This document shows, in pieces, positions 35,263-45,180 of a stretch of DNA of 64,000 bases (within the stretch, counting starts at the first letter, position 1; each line of letters begins with the position of its first letter). The position numbers were made by a program, and so were the translations under genes. Source of the DNA: Opitutales bacterium (GTDB lineage: Bacteria > Verrucomicrobiota > Verrucomicrobiia > Opitutales > UBA953); the NCBI GenBank assembly GCA_017531845.1, contig JAFXKI010000007.1:1-64000 (forward strand), written 5' to 3'. The notes under the pieces were generated by a model, which saw only the letters and a list, made by a program, of their open reading frames with translations, did not search any database and was not told where the DNA came from.

Positions 35263-35453
35263 CGTCGTATAAATTCGGTGCGCGATTATGCGTTTTCAAG
35301 TTATAAGCGGCAACGCATTTTATTTTCGCCCGGAAAAAATACCAGGACATGCGTTCCCGCAAAAAAACAATTACAACCAAAACAATTGTTCTAATTTTTA
35401 TTTGCATCGGAGAAATCTTTGCGTTTTCATTCGGGATTTATTTGGAACATAAA

Positions 35454-36419
35454 ATGCAATTTCCAAACCGAATTTTAGCTGTTTTATGCACACTCGTTCC
35501 CGCGTCGGCACTTTTTGCGGGAACGCCGGGAGAAAATCGGGAAAGTGAAGAGCGACGTATTTACACGCCGGCTCGCGAGCAAGTTCGCGCCCGCGAGCAC
35601 CTCATCACTCCGTTTTACGCTTATTATGCGCAGAGCTTACCTGCCGCGCTTTCCTCCGGCGGAAAAATGGCGTATTCGACCTACGGAACCGGTTGTGCAT
35701 GGCGCTACGTTCATCCGGAAAAAACGCGCATCGCCCTAACCTCTCTGGATTATCGCCGCACGGATTTCCGCTTTTCCGGCAAAGCCGCAACACCTTTTCG
35801 CCACACGGATTCCGTGCGTGCAAGCACTTATCAGGAATTTATTAATCCGGGCAGCGGCTTAGCGCTCGCCGCCATCGTTTCCGGCTCCATGTCGGCGGAA
35901 GATTCCGTTGCGCTTTCGGACGGCGCAAGCGGGCTTTTCGGGCTTGCCTGCAAGCAATATTTTTCTGAAACGACTTCGGTCGCAATCGGGCTCTCCGCCC
36001 TGTATCGCACGGATCGGGAACGTTGGTTTTGCGCCCCGTTTGTTTCCGTGGACTGGCGAATTGCGCCCAACTGGAACCTGCGAACACTCAACGGGCTTAC
36101 GCTCACCTGGGACGTTCACGGAAACAACGACTTTCTGATCGATTTTTCCTTCAATTATGAAGATTCCGCATTTGCGGTCGATACCGCTGACGATACCGCA
36201 TCGCCGCATCGGGGAAAAAGCGCTGCCTACCGCAGACAAAGCGTTCCCGTGAGCATTTCGGGAACGTGGAATTTTTCCGAAAATCTTTTTTTCAACCTCG
36301 GTGCCGCACTCAATACTTGGTCCAAATTCCGTCTTTACCGCAACGGCAATAAGACCGACGAAAATTTTACAACGGATCCGACGCTTGAATTTTCCCTGCA
36401 GATCGGCTGGCGATTCTGA
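35454..36419 (+). CDS. Putative outer-membrane beta-barrel protein (DUF6268-like)
   Basis: Starting at ATG 35454-35456 (MQFPNRILAVLCTLVPASALFAG) gives a normal signal peptide and 321 residues; the longer frame from 35349 begins with unrelated sequence. The mature protein alternates polar and aromatic residues and ends FSLQIGWRF, with the terminal Phe expected by the Bam machinery. The central part (GLACKQYFSETTSVAIGLSALYRTDRERWFCAPFVSVDWRIAPNW) resembles the DUF6268 family of beta-barrels as I recall it. The ligand is unknown. Two octamer copies lie inside the signal-peptide region, at 35495 and 35517, as an inverted pair. Confidence 0.65.
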   Translation: MQFPNRILAVLCTLVPASALFAGTPGENRESEERRIYTPAREQVRAREHLITPFYAYYAQSLPAALSSGGKMAYSTYGTGCAWRYVHPEKTRIALTSLDYRRTDFRFSGKAATPFRHTDSVRASTYQEFINPGSGLALAAIVSGSMSAEDSVALSDGASGLFGLACKQYFSETTSVAIGLSALYRTDRERWFCAPFVSVDWRIAPNWNLRTLNGLTLTWDVHGNNDFLIDFSFNYEDSAFAVDTADDTASPHRGKSAAYRRQSVPVSISGTWNFSENLFFNLGAALNTWSKFRLYRNGNKTDENFTTDPTLEFSLQIGWRF

Positions 36420-36509
36420 TTCATAATACTCTGCCCGAACCGGAAACCGAGAGATAGAAACCGGGAGTCGGCTTTCTTTAATCTCCCATTTTCTCCGAAC
36501 TTTCCGATT

Positions 36510-36525
36510 TGGCACGGCTTTTGCT
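36510..36525 (+). promoter_or_regulatory. Sigma-54-type -24/-12 sequence before clpB
   Basis: TGGCAC (36510-36515), five bases, then TTGCT (36521-36525) is an exact match to the consensus TGGCAC-N5-TTGCW. The predicted start point would be only about seven bases before the clpB ATG, cutting off the AAAGG that could serve as ribosome site, so function is doubtful. No enhancer-binding activator gene is seen nearby, and no CIRCE repeat was found here. Confidence 0.35.
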
Positions 36526-36542
36526 GACGCTTTAAAGGTATT

Positions 36543-39149
36543 ATGGATTTCAATAAATTTACCGAAAAAAGCCGCGAAGCCATTACTTCCGCTCAAACGA
36601 TTATGTCCGAGCACGGGAACCCGATGCTCGAAACCTGGCATTTGCTCGCCGCGTTACTCAAGCAGGACGGCGGTATCGTTCCCGCGCTCCTCGCGAAGAT
36701 GAAAATCGACAATGCCGGTTTTTCTCAAAATATTGAACGCGAGCTTGCGCGCCTTCCGCGCGTGAGCGGCGGCGGGAACGTGCAGCAAGGCGCGGCTTCG
36801 GGAACGATTCAAAAAGTGCTCGCCAAATCCGTTGAAGAAGCCCGCGCGCTCAACGATGATTTCGTCAGCACGGAGCATCTTTTCCTCGCGCTCCTTGCCG
36901 CCGCGCCGGAAATGAAGGAAATTTTTAGGGCTTTCGATATTTCCCGCAACGCCGTGCTCGCCGCGCTCAAGGAACTGCGCGGAAACCAGCGAGTAACGAG
37001 CGACAACCCGGAAGCGACTTATGATGCACTCGGCAAATACGGCATCGATTTGGTCGACATGGCACGCAAGGGCAAACTCGATCCCGTCATCGGACGCGAT
37101 GAGGAAATTCGCCGCGTCATTCAAATTCTTTCCCGCAAAACGAAAAACAATCCCGTGCTCATTGGCGAGCCCGGCGTCGGCAAAACCGCCATCGTCGAAG
37201 GCTTGGCGCAACGCATCGTGCGCGGCGACGTTCCCGAAGGCTTGCGCGACAAAACCGTCTTTTCCCTCGACATGGGCTCGCTGCTCGCGGGAGCGAAATA
37301 TCGCGGCGAATTTGAAGAACGCCTCAAAGCCGTTTTAACTGAAATTAAAAAATCCGACGGGCGCATCTTGCTTTTCATCGACGAACTTCACACGCTTGTC
37401 GGCGCAGGCAAAACCGACGGAGCAATGGACGCCGGGAACATGCTCAAACCGATGCTCGCACGCGGCGAATTGCACTGCATCGGCGCAACTACGCTCGACG
37501 AACACCGCAAATACATCGAAAAAGATGCCGCGCTCGAACGCCGATTCCAAAGCGTGCTCGTCGAGCCGCCGAGTGTCGAAGACACGATTTCGATTCTGCG
37601 CGGCTTACGGGAACGCTTCGAGGTGCACCACGGCGTGCGCATCATGGACAGCGCCATGGTCGAAGCCGCCGTGCTTTCCAACCGCTACATTTCCGACCGC
37701 TTTTTGCCAGACAAGGCGATCGACCTCGTCGACGAAGCCTGCGCGCAAATCCGCACCGAAATGGACTCGATGCCGGAAGAGCTCGATTCGCTTTCCCGCC
37801 GCGTCATGCAGCTCGAAATCGAAGAAACGGCGTTGAAAAAAGAAACCGACGAAGCGTCGAAAATCCGCCTCGAAGCCCTGCGCAAGGAGCTGACGGAAGC
37901 ACGTTCCGAAGCGACCGCTCTGCGCGCGCGTTGGGAAGCGGAAAAGGAAAGCGTCGGAAAAATCCAAAAAATCCGCGCCGAACTCGAAACCGCGCGCCAC
38001 GACGCGGAAGCCGCCGAGCGTTCCCGCGATTACAACAAAGTCGGCGAACTGCGCTACGGGAAAATTCCGCAGCTGGAGGCCGATTTAAAAAAATACGAGA
38101 AAATCGCCGAAGAAAAATCCGGCGGGAACGACAAGCTTTTCCGTGAAACGGTTTCGCCCGACGAAATCGCCGAAGTCGTCGCGCGCTGGACGGGCATTCC
38201 CGCTTCAAAATTGCTCGAAGGCGAAAAACAAAAATTGCTCGGTCTTCAAAGCGAACTCGAAAAACAGGTCATCGGGCAGGAAGAACCCGTGCGCCTCGTT
38301 TCCGAAGCGATTTTGCGTTCCCGCGCCGGCGTGCAGGATCCGCGCCGCCCGGTCGGAAGTTTCCTCTTTCTCGGACCGACCGGCGTCGGCAAAACCGAGC
38401 TCGCCAAGAGCCTTGCGCGTCAGCTTTTCGACAGCGAAGACGCGATGATTCGTATCGACATGTCCGAATACATGGAAAAGCATTCCGTGTCGCGCTTGGT
38501 CGGCGCACCTCCGGGCTACGTAGGTTTTGAGGAAGGCGGGCAACTCACCGAAGCCATTCGCCGCAAGCCGTATTCCGTCGTTTTGCTCGACGAAATCGAA
38601 AAAGCGCATCCGGATGTATTTAATATTTTATTACAAATTCTCGACGACGGGCGTTTGACTGACGGACAGGGGCGCACGGTCGATTGCCGCAACGCCGTGT
38701 TTATTCTCACGTCCAACATCGGCTCGCGCTTCCTCGTCGAAGGCGTGGAAAACGATGCAATTCCGGAACGCGTGCGGGAACAGGTGATGGCGGAATTGCG
38801 CGCCGGATTCCGCCCGGAATTTTTGAACCGCATCGACGACATCGTTTTGTTCAAACCGCTCGGGTTGAAGCAGATTTCGGCGATTGTCGACTTGATGATT
38901 GCGTCGCTGAACAAACGCTTGGAAGAACACCGCATTACGGTTTCGCTCGACAAATCCGCCCACGCGTGGATTGCCGAAAACGGCTACGATCCCGTTTACG
39001 GGGCGCGTCCCTTGCGACGTTTTATCCAAAAGGAAATTGAAACGCCGCTGGCAAAGGCGATCATCGGCGGGAACGTCGCCGACGGGCAAACGGTGAAATT
39101 TTCCAAACCGAAATCCGAAGAATCCGGTTTAAAACTCTCCGCGAAATAA
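36543..39149 (+). CDS. clpB: Chaperone ClpB (Hsp100 disaggregase)
   Basis: ClpB threads aggregated proteins through a hexamer with ATP. The 868 residues show the Clp N-domain ([14 protein letters not shown]), the first AAA module with GEPGVGKTA near residue 208 and sensor/arginine residues, the long coiled-coil middle domain ([20 protein letters not shown]), and the second AAA module with GPTGVGKTE, the pore loop [13 protein letters not shown], and Walker [12 protein letters not shown]. The middle domain rules out ClpA or ClpC. Nine octamer copies lie in the gene, read in different frames. The short upstream gap holds a possible sigma-54 site. Confidence 0.96.
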   Translation: MDFNKFTEKSREAITSAQTIMSEHGNPMLETWHLLAALLKQDGGIVPALLAKMKIDNAGFSQNIERELARLPRVSGGGNVQQGAASGTIQKVLAKSVEEARALNDDFVSTEHLFLALLAAAPEMKEIFRAFDISRNAVLAALKELRGNQRVTSDNPEATYDALGKYGIDLVDMARKGKLDPVIGRDEEIRRVIQILSRKTKNNPVLIGEPGVGKTAIVEGLAQRIVRGDVPEGLRDKTVFSLDMGSLLAGAKYRGEFEERLKAVLTEIKKSDGRILLFIDELHTLVGAGKTDGAMDAGNMLKPMLARGELHCIGATTLDEHRKYIEKDAALERRFQSVLVEPPSVEDTISILRGLRERFEVHHGVRIMDSAMVEAAVLSNRYISDRFLPDKAIDLVDEACAQIRTEMDSMPEELDSLSRRVMQLEIEETALKKETDEASKIRLEALRKELTEARSEATALRARWEAEKESVGKIQKIRAELETARHDAEAAERSRDYNKVGELRYGKIPQLEADLKKYEKIAEEKSGGNDKLFRETVSPDEIAEVVARWTGIPASKLLEGEKQKLLGLQSELEKQVIGQEEPVRLVSEAILRSRAGVQDPRRPVGSFLFLGPTGVGKTELAKSLARQLFDSEDAMIRIDMSEYMEKHSVSRLVGAPPGYVGFEEGGQLTEAIRRKPYSVVLLDEIEKAHPDVFNILLQILDDGRLTDGQGRTVDCRNAVFILTSNIGSRFLVEGVENDAIPERVREQVMAELRAGFRPEFLNRIDDIVLFKPLGLKQISAIVDLMIASLNKRLEEHRITVSLDKSAHAWIAENGYDPVYGARPLRRFIQKEIETPLAKAIIGGNVADGQTVKFSKPKSEESGLKLSAK

Positions 39150-39193
39150 AAACAAAAAATTAAAGTTTTTTAAGTAGCTCTCACGGGATCGTG

Positions 39194-39236
39194 GGGCGTC
39201 CGGTTTTTATTAAAAATCTTTCGGACGCCCTTGCTT
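39194..39236 (+). terminator. Possible terminator of clpB
   Basis: GGGCGTCCG (39194-39202) pairs with CGGACGCCC (39222-39230). The following TTGCTTG is only moderately T-rich, so efficiency is uncertain. Confidence 0.45.
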
Positions 39237-39296
39237 GCGCCGTGAAAAAATTTCTCTTGCCGACGGAAATGAAACCATTTCAATAATAAATCCGTT

Positions 39297-40637
39297 ATGG
39301 AACCCGAACTACTTGCTCGAATTCAATTCGCCTTCACCGCCGGATTTCACTTTTTGTTCCCACCGCTTTCCATCGGCTTGGGCGTGTTTCTGGTCGTTGT
39401 TCAAGGCTTCGCCTACAAACTTAAAACTCCGGAGTGGCGGGCACTTGCCGATTACTGGACAAAAATTTTTGCGCTGATTTTTGCCTTCGGAGTCGCCACG
39501 GGAATCGTGCTCGAATTTGAGTTCGGCACAAACTGGGCGTGCTACTCGCGCTACGTCGGCGATATTTTCGGGAGCCCGCTCGCGGCGGAAGCAATTTTCG
39601 CATTCTTCATGGAATCATGCTTCCTCGGGATCGTGCTTTTCGGAAAAAATAAAGTTTCGGAAGGCTTCCACTATTTTTCTGTCATTATGGTTTGCCTCGG
39701 TGCGCATCTGAGCTCGCTGTGGATTTTGGTTGCCAATTCCTGGATGCAAACGCCGGCAGGTTTTCACATCGTCGAGACGGAAAACGGCACGCGTGCGGAG
39801 ATCACCGATTTTTGGGCGATGGTTTTCAATCCGTCCACGATTGACCGACTCTGGCACGTGCTTGTCGCAGCGTGGCTCACGGGAGCATTTCTCGTACTTT
39901 CCGTCAGCGCGTGGCATCTGCTGAAGAACCGCTTCGTTCCCGTGGCGCAGCGCGGACTGAAGGTTGCGCTTTCGATTACAGCCGTGGCAATTGTCCTGCA
40001 ATTTGCGTCCGGGCACGCCAGCGCGATGTTGGTTGAAAAAATGCAACCGGTAAAATTCGCGGCGATGGAGGGAATTTTTGATTCAAGCAAACCCGCCGGA
40101 TTTCACATTATCGGCTATGTTGACGAAGAAGCCAAAACCGTGCGCGGGCTGACCGTTCCCGGAGCCGTCAGCATCATGCTCGGAAAAGGCTTGGAAGTAA
40201 CGCCGGAGACAAAGGTGCTCGGGCTGAACGACGTTCCCGAAGAGCTTCACCCGCCGCTTCAACTCACGTTCCAAGGTTTTCACTGGATGGTTTATTGCGG
40301 TATTGTGATGTGCGCGATTTCCGCAATCGGAATGTTGCTTTGGTTTCGAGGAAAACTCTTTGAAGCTCGCTGGTGGCTGTGGATTTGCGTTCCCGCCGTG
40401 CTGTTGCCGCAATTTGCCAACCAAATGGGCTGGATTGCCACGGAAGTCGGTCGACAACCGTGGATCGTTCAAGGGCTTCTCAAAACCAAGGACGCCTTTT
40501 CTACCAACGTTACTGCCGACCAACTTTGGTTTTCGCTGATTTTCTTCAGCTTCATTTATGCCGTAATGTTTGTCCTTTTCATTTTTCTGCTGACGAAAAA
40601 AATCGCCGCAGGACCGAAAATAACGACTAACTCTTAA
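39297..40637 (+). CDS. cydA: Cytochrome bd quinol oxidase subunit I
   Basis: Subunit I of the high-affinity oxidase oxidises quinol and reduces oxygen at low oxygen tension. The 446 residues begin with the conserved helix RIQFAFTAGFHFLFPPLSIGLG, whose His is a heme ligand; GRQPWIVQGLL near the end is the family signature. Helices carrying FEFGTNWACYSRYVGDIFG and FFMESCFLGIVLFG are typical. The Q-loop is of the short type. cydB follows 73 bases later. Quinol is probably menaquinol, since menA is in the window. The ATG has no Shine-Dalgarno. Confidence 0.96.
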   Translation: MEPELLARIQFAFTAGFHFLFPPLSIGLGVFLVVVQGFAYKLKTPEWRALADYWTKIFALIFAFGVATGIVLEFEFGTNWACYSRYVGDIFGSPLAAEAIFAFFMESCFLGIVLFGKNKVSEGFHYFSVIMVCLGAHLSSLWILVANSWMQTPAGFHIVETENGTRAEITDFWAMVFNPSTIDRLWHVLVAAWLTGAFLVLSVSAWHLLKNRFVPVAQRGLKVALSITAVAIVLQFASGHASAMLVEKMQPVKFAAMEGIFDSSKPAGFHIIGYVDEEAKTVRGLTVPGAVSIMLGKGLEVTPETKVLGLNDVPEELHPPLQLTFQGFHWMVYCGIVMCAISAIGMLLWFRGKLFEARWWLWICVPAVLLPQFANQMGWIATEVGRQPWIVQGLLKTKDAFSTNVTADQLWFSLIFFSFIYAVMFVLFIFLLTKKIAAGPKITTNS

Positions 40638-40710
40638 CTACTATGTCTTTTATCAAAATTCGTTAGTTAAAAGTTAACAATTAATAGTTAATCTATAATC
40701 AATTTTCTCT

Positions 40711-41766
40711 ATGGATTTAAATACAGTTTGGTTCGGTTTGCTCGGTGTTCTTTTCATCGCTTATGCAATACTCGACGGCTTTGACCTCGGAGTCGGAATT
40801 ATTCTCCCCTTTTTCAAAAGCGACGAGGAACGCCGCCTTGCGCTCAATTCCATCGGTCCGGTTTGGGACGGAAATGAAGTTTGGTTGCTCACGGCGGGCG
40901 GCGCGCTCTTTGCGGCGTTCCCGCACGTTTACGCCGGTGTTTTCAGCGGGCTTTACTCTGCGCTGATTCTGTTGCTCGGCGCGTTAATCTTCCGTGCGGT
41001 TTCGCTCGAGGTGCGCAGCAAATGTGAAGGCGCGGCGTGGAGAAAAATTTGGGACTTTGTGTTTTCCGTTTGTAGCTTTCTCATCGCGCTTTTGCTCGGC
41101 GTGGCTTGCGGAAATCTCGTCACGGGAATGCACGTGAGCGCGGCGGGAGACATCGATGCGGGCTTCCTCGGCTTATTCAATTTGCTCGAACCGATCCCGT
41201 TGTTTACCGGCGTGCTTTCCGTTTGCCTGCTTTCGCTTCACGGCGCACTTTTCCTGCGCATGAAAACGCAAGGACTGATGCAGTTCCGTACGGATATGAT
41301 TCTTCCTGCAATTTTTGCGGCAACGGTGATTTTCTACATCGCACTCACAGCGTGGGTCGTGCTTTCAGGCCCGCTTCCGGGAACGTGGAATTTTGAAAAA
41401 TACGAAGTGCTCGGCATCGTTCCCGTGCTCGCAGCTCTCGCCCTCGTAGCAACGGGAATTTTCCTGCGTTGCCGCACATTCAAGCTCGCCTTTTGCGGAA
41501 CAACGGCGACGATCGCTCTTTTGATTTTAACGGTCGGATTCGGCATGTTCCCCAACCTCGTTCCCGCAATCGGCGATTTCACCGAAGCCGGAAAACCCCT
41601 CCTCGAAAATGGGAATTCACTCACAATTTACGATTCCGCTTCAAAGAAAACGTTGCTGACGATGCTCGTCATCGTCTGTTTAGGAATCCCTCTCGTTGCG
41701 CTTTATCACGTGCTCGTTTACAACGCCTTCCGTAAAAAAACCGAACTCGACGAAAACAGCTACTAA
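40711..41766 (+). CDS. cydB: Cytochrome bd quinol oxidase subunit II
   Basis: This 351-residue partner of CydA opens with VWFGLLGVLFIAYAILDGFDLGVGIILPF, the family N-terminus, and has the conserved NSIGPVWDGNEVWLLTAGGALFAAFPHVYA block. About eight membrane helices are visible. It is followed by a strong inverted-octamer terminator, so cydA-cydB is the whole operon and no cydX was recognised. The gap before it holds AT-rich TTAACT-type repeats (40640-40700). Confidence 0.95.
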   Translation: MDLNTVWFGLLGVLFIAYAILDGFDLGVGIILPFFKSDEERRLALNSIGPVWDGNEVWLLTAGGALFAAFPHVYAGVFSGLYSALILLLGALIFRAVSLEVRSKCEGAAWRKIWDFVFSVCSFLIALLLGVACGNLVTGMHVSAAGDIDAGFLGLFNLLEPIPLFTGVLSVCLLSLHGALFLRMKTQGLMQFRTDMILPAIFAATVIFYIALTAWVVLSGPLPGTWNFEKYEVLGIVPVLAALALVATGIFLRCRTFKLAFCGTTATIALLILTVGFGMFPNLVPAIGDFTEAGKPLLENGNSLTIYDSASKKTLLTMLVIVCLGIPLVALYHVLVYNAFRKKTELDENSY

Positions 41767-41781
41767 AACAAACTCCACACC

Positions 41782-41834
41782 AAAAAAAAATCGTTCCCGC
41801 GCGGCAAAAGCCGTTTTCGCGGGAACGCTTTTTT
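41782..41834. terminator. Bidirectional terminator from an inverted octamer pair after cydB
   Basis: CGTTCCCGCG (41792-41801) pairs with CGCGGGAACG (41818-41827), flanked by an A-run on the left and a T-run on the right. It serves the convergent cydB and LtaS-like genes. Confidence 0.9.
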
Positions 41835-41852
41835 GTGAGGCGTAACAGCACG

Positions 41853-43844
41853 CTACTCCTTCACGGTATTAGCATCTTCCTGCGGAAGTTTGTGCAACGA
41901 CTCCCGATACGCGAGGCTTCCCCAATGAACCCAGGCAAGCGCATCACGGGCGGCTTCTTCGGAAATTTCGGCAGGCGAGAGTTGTTCATTTTCAAAATCG
42001 TAATGAAAAGCGCTTGCGGGTTTTCCGGGACGAAGAATAACGACCTCGTTTCCGCGCATCATTGCAAAGTTATTGTCAAATTGCATCATCGCTCGACCGG
42101 CACGTTCCCGTGTCAAATCACATCCGAGCATCGGATACATTCCATCAATCCCGATAAGAGACAGAAGCGTTGTCGGCATATCAATTTGCGAACAAACCTG
42201 CGAATCCCGTTTTGCGGAAACGTTATTTCCTAGAATCAGCCCGGGGATACGAAAGCGAGAAACGGGAACGAGGTCCGCACCGGAAACCCTGGAATCATGA
42301 TCGGCAACAATGAGAAAAACCGTATTGTTCCAATAATTTGATTTTTTTGCTTTTTCGAAAAATTTACCCAAGGCAAAATCCGCATACTTCGCCGCGTTCT
42401 CGCGCGTTGCTTTGTTTTTCCGGTCATAAAGCTCAATTTTTCCTTCCGGAAAATCAAACGGATCATGATTGGACGACGTGAAGACAAGTGAGAAAAACGG
42501 TTTTCCCGCCCTGCTCCAGCCGGAAAATTTTTCATTCGCTTTATCAAACAAATCTTCATCGGAAACGCCCCATGTCAAAATATGGCGAGGGTTTTCATAA
42601 TCTTTTTCGTCCACAATTTCCTTAAACCCGTTCCCGTAAAAGAACGACGCCATATTATCGAAATGTTTCTCTCCCCCGTAAATAAACGCGGTGTGGTAGC
42701 CGCGGCGACGAAGCAATTCGGCAATGGTGAAAAATCCGCTCTGACTTTTCCCCAGCTTTACGGTTGCCCGCGCCGGGGTAGGCGTAAATCCGGCAACAAC
42801 GGCCTCAATGCCGCGCACGGAACGCGTTCCCGTCGCATAAAGATTCTCAAAAAGCCAACCTTCACGTGCAAGTTTGTCAAATTCCGGCGAAAGCGGGAGC
42901 CCGCCAAGCGTGCCGATATACCTTGCGCCTTGGCTTTCCATGAGGATGATCACAAGGTTCTTCGGTTCACCGCGCCATACGGATTGATTACGCGTCAGCG
43001 TCGGGATTTCCGCAGAAACATAATCGCCTTCCGGGCGCCCGCGGGAACGCTTAACGCGGGAAATAATTTCCTCGGCAGGCATTTTCCCGTAAATTTCTGC
43101 AGATTTCATCTCCGCTCCCATTTGTTTTGCGGCAAATGCCAACGAATACGCAGAATTGACAACGAGCGAATTTACAAGCGGATCCGCCGAAAACGCGACC
43201 ATCGCCGGATTCAACGGACGGTGTCCGAAAGTCGATCGTGCGGAAATGAACAATAGCGCGAAGGCAACCAAGGCATAAAGCGGACGAAAAAGCCAACGCG
43301 GGAAGCACAACTCACGAGTTACGCTTCCTGAGATTTTCCAAAATCCCCACGCTGCGAAAACCGTGAGCAAAACCGTAAGTAAAAGCTCTGCCGCATGGCT
43401 TTTCAAAAGCATGGAAAAAACCTCACGAGGAGAGGAAAGATATTCAAAAAATAAACGGTTCGGACGAAAATCGTAAGTTGCAATAAACGACGGTGTTGAC
43501 AACTCCATAAACAGGAAAAATACGGAGCCGAGCGTCAGCCAGATTCGTAGCGTAAAAATCTCGCACCTGTAAAGTTTTTGCGTTCCCGGAGAAAACGGAG
43601 AAAACACGAAAAGGGAAAAAAATACAGCGGGAACGAGGAGCCACCATCCGATTGTTGCAGCGTCGACGCGGACGCCCTGAATCATCAGCGTTCCGAATCC
43701 GTCAACAGCACTGATTCGAGAAAATTGCCAAATAGCCAAGCAAAGGCGAAAAATTCCGAAAACGATCAAATTCAACACCGCAAAAACAAAAAACGGGAAC
43801 AGCGGTCCGAAAATATTTTTTATTTTTAAAATGAAAAATTTCAT
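41853..43844 (-). CDS. LtaS/MdoB-family membrane phosphotransferase (sulfatase fold)
   Basis: This 663-residue protein has five N-terminal membrane segments and a large extracytoplasmic alkaline phosphatase/sulfatase domain. Motifs include KNLVIILMESQGARYIGTLGG, the likely nucleophile Thr in ATGTRSVRGIEAVVAG, GGEKHFDNMASFF, and the metal-binding VADHDSR. LTA synthases and MdoB-like phosphoglycerol transferases share this layout. In a Gram-negative host a role in osmoregulated glucans or lipid and LPS decoration is more likely than lipoteichoic acid, but the acceptor cannot be told from sequence. It stands alone, convergent with cydB. Confidence 0.85.
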   Translation of the reverse strand: MKFFILKIKNIFGPLFPFFVFAVLNLIVFGIFRLCLAIWQFSRISAVDGFGTLMIQGVRVDAATIGWWLLVPAVFFSLFVFSPFSPGTQKLYRCEIFTLRIWLTLGSVFFLFMELSTPSFIATYDFRPNRLFFEYLSSPREVFSMLLKSHAAELLLTVLLTVFAAWGFWKISGSVTRELCFPRWLFRPLYALVAFALLFISARSTFGHRPLNPAMVAFSADPLVNSLVVNSAYSLAFAAKQMGAEMKSAEIYGKMPAEEIISRVKRSRGRPEGDYVSAEIPTLTRNQSVWRGEPKNLVIILMESQGARYIGTLGGLPLSPEFDKLAREGWLFENLYATGTRSVRGIEAVVAGFTPTPARATVKLGKSQSGFFTIAELLRRRGYHTAFIYGGEKHFDNMASFFYGNGFKEIVDEKDYENPRHILTWGVSDEDLFDKANEKFSGWSRAGKPFFSLVFTSSNHDPFDFPEGKIELYDRKNKATRENAAKYADFALGKFFEKAKKSNYWNNTVFLIVADHDSRVSGADLVPVSRFRIPGLILGNNVSAKRDSQVCSQIDMPTTLLSLIGIDGMYPMLGCDLTRERAGRAMMQFDNNFAMMRGNEVVILRPGKPASAFHYDFENEQLSPAEISEEAARDALAWVHWGSLAYRESLHKLPQEDANTVKE

Positions 43845-44010
43845 AAAATTTTTGTGTCAAATAACCGGGCAACATACAATACCAATTTGGTAGTATTTTA
43901 TAAAACTCACCCTTCTGCGCCAAATGCAACACGGCTTTCGTCGGGAAAGCGGTCATTCCATATAGCGCATCAAATCACACAAAAAGTTCATTCCGTAAGA
44001 AAAAATCCGC
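43845..44010. other. Short intergenic region upstream of the LtaS-like gene
   Basis: This AT-rich region should contain the minus-strand promoter of the LtaS-like gene. I saw no recognisable regulatory element, RNA gene or coding frame in it. Confidence 0.4.
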
Positions 44011-44054
44011 AAAAAAAAGCGTTCCCGTGATGATTTCACGGGAACGCTTTTTTT
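44011..44054. terminator. Terminator of the aldolase gene, inverted octamer pair
   Basis: GCGTTCCCGTGA (44019-44030) pairs perfectly with TCACGGGAACGC (44036-44047) over five bases, with eight A before and seven T after. Both arms are dispersed octamers. Confidence 0.93.
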
Positions 44055-44087
44055 AAGCTTTAAGCCTTAATCTCTAAGCTTTCAAGA

Positions 44088-45083
44088 TTACGCTTTTCCG
44101 GCGGAGCCGAGAACGTTGTTAATCTTGTGCATGTAGAGCTTCTTGAGCTCGTCGCGAGCCGGCCCGAGGTATTTGCGCGGGTCAAATTCTGCCGGCTTGC
44201 TCGTGAAGACCTGGCGGACAGCCGCCGTCATCGCGAGACGTCCGTCGGAGTCGATGTTAATCTTGTCAACGCCGAGAGAAGCCGCCTTGCGGAGCTGTTC
44301 TTCCGGAATACCGACCGCCGCCTTGAGCGCGCCGCCGTTTTCGTTGATGATTTTGACATATTCCTGCGGAACGGAGGAAGAACCGTGGAGAACGATCGGG
44401 AAGCCCGGAATGCGTTTTTCGACTTCTTCGAGAATGTCGAAGCGCAGCGGCGGCGGAACGAGAAGGCCCGTTGCCGGGTCAACCGTGCATTGTTCCGGCG
44501 TGAATTTGTAAGCGCCGTGCGAGGTGCCGATCGAAATCGCGAGGGAGTCAACGCCCGTTTGTTTCACGAAGGCTTCGACTTCTTCCGGTTGCGTGTAGTT
44601 GGAGTGTTCGTGCTGAACTTCGTCTTCGATACCCGCGAGAACGCCGAGTTCGCCTTCGACGGTAACGTCGTATTTGTGCGCGTATTCAACGACCTTGGCG
44701 GCGAGTTCCACGTTCTTTTCGAACGGGAGCGAAGAACCGTCGATCATGACGGAGGAGAAGCCGTATTCGATGCAGGATTTGCAGAGTTCGAAAGAGTCGC
44801 CGTGGTCGAGGTGGAGAACGACGGGAACGTCAAAGCCGAGTTCCTTCGCGTATTCGCAAGCGCCCTGCGCCATGTAGCGGAGGAGCGTCTGGTTCGCGTA
44901 TTTACGCGCGCCGCTGGAGACCTGAAGGATCACCGGAGACTTGGTTTCGACGCAAGCCTGAATAATCGCCTGCATCTGTTCCATGTTGTTGAAGTTAAAC
45001 GCCGGAATCGCGTAGTGGCCTTCGTGAGCCTTTTTGAACAATTCCTTCGTGTTCACCAAACCGAGTTCTTTATAGGATACCAT
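44088..45083 (-). CDS. fbaA: Class II fructose-bisphosphate aldolase
   Basis: This zinc-dependent glycolytic enzyme splits fructose-1,6-bisphosphate. The 331 residues hold the zinc site VLHLDHGDSFELC, GELGVLAGIEDEV with metal and catalytic residues, and the phosphate-binding GTSHGAYKF and HGSSSVPQEYV. Synonymous sites look strongly biased, as in a highly expressed gene, and only one dispersed octamer (44821) lies inside. It is single, between menA upstream and its own terminator. Confidence 0.95.
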   Translation of the reverse strand: MVSYKELGLVNTKELFKKAHEGHYAIPAFNFNNMEQMQAIIQACVETKSPVILQVSSGARKYANQTLLRYMAQGACEYAKELGFDVPVVLHLDHGDSFELCKSCIEYGFSSVMIDGSSLPFEKNVELAAKVVEYAHKYDVTVEGELGVLAGIEDEVQHEHSNYTQPEEVEAFVKQTGVDSLAISIGTSHGAYKFTPEQCTVDPATGLLVPPPLRFDILEEVEKRIPGFPIVLHGSSSVPQEYVKIINENGGALKAAVGIPEEQLRKAASLGVDKINIDSDGRLAMTAAVRQVFTSKPAEFDPRKYLGPARDELKKLYMHKINNVLGSAGKA

Positions 45084-45180
45084 AGTTTTGTCTTTCGTTG
45101 AAAAATGTTCGGCAATTCAACGCTTTCCCTCACGGGAACGCAATTTTAAAATCTCTTTAAATAGCGATAAATGAGGCTTT

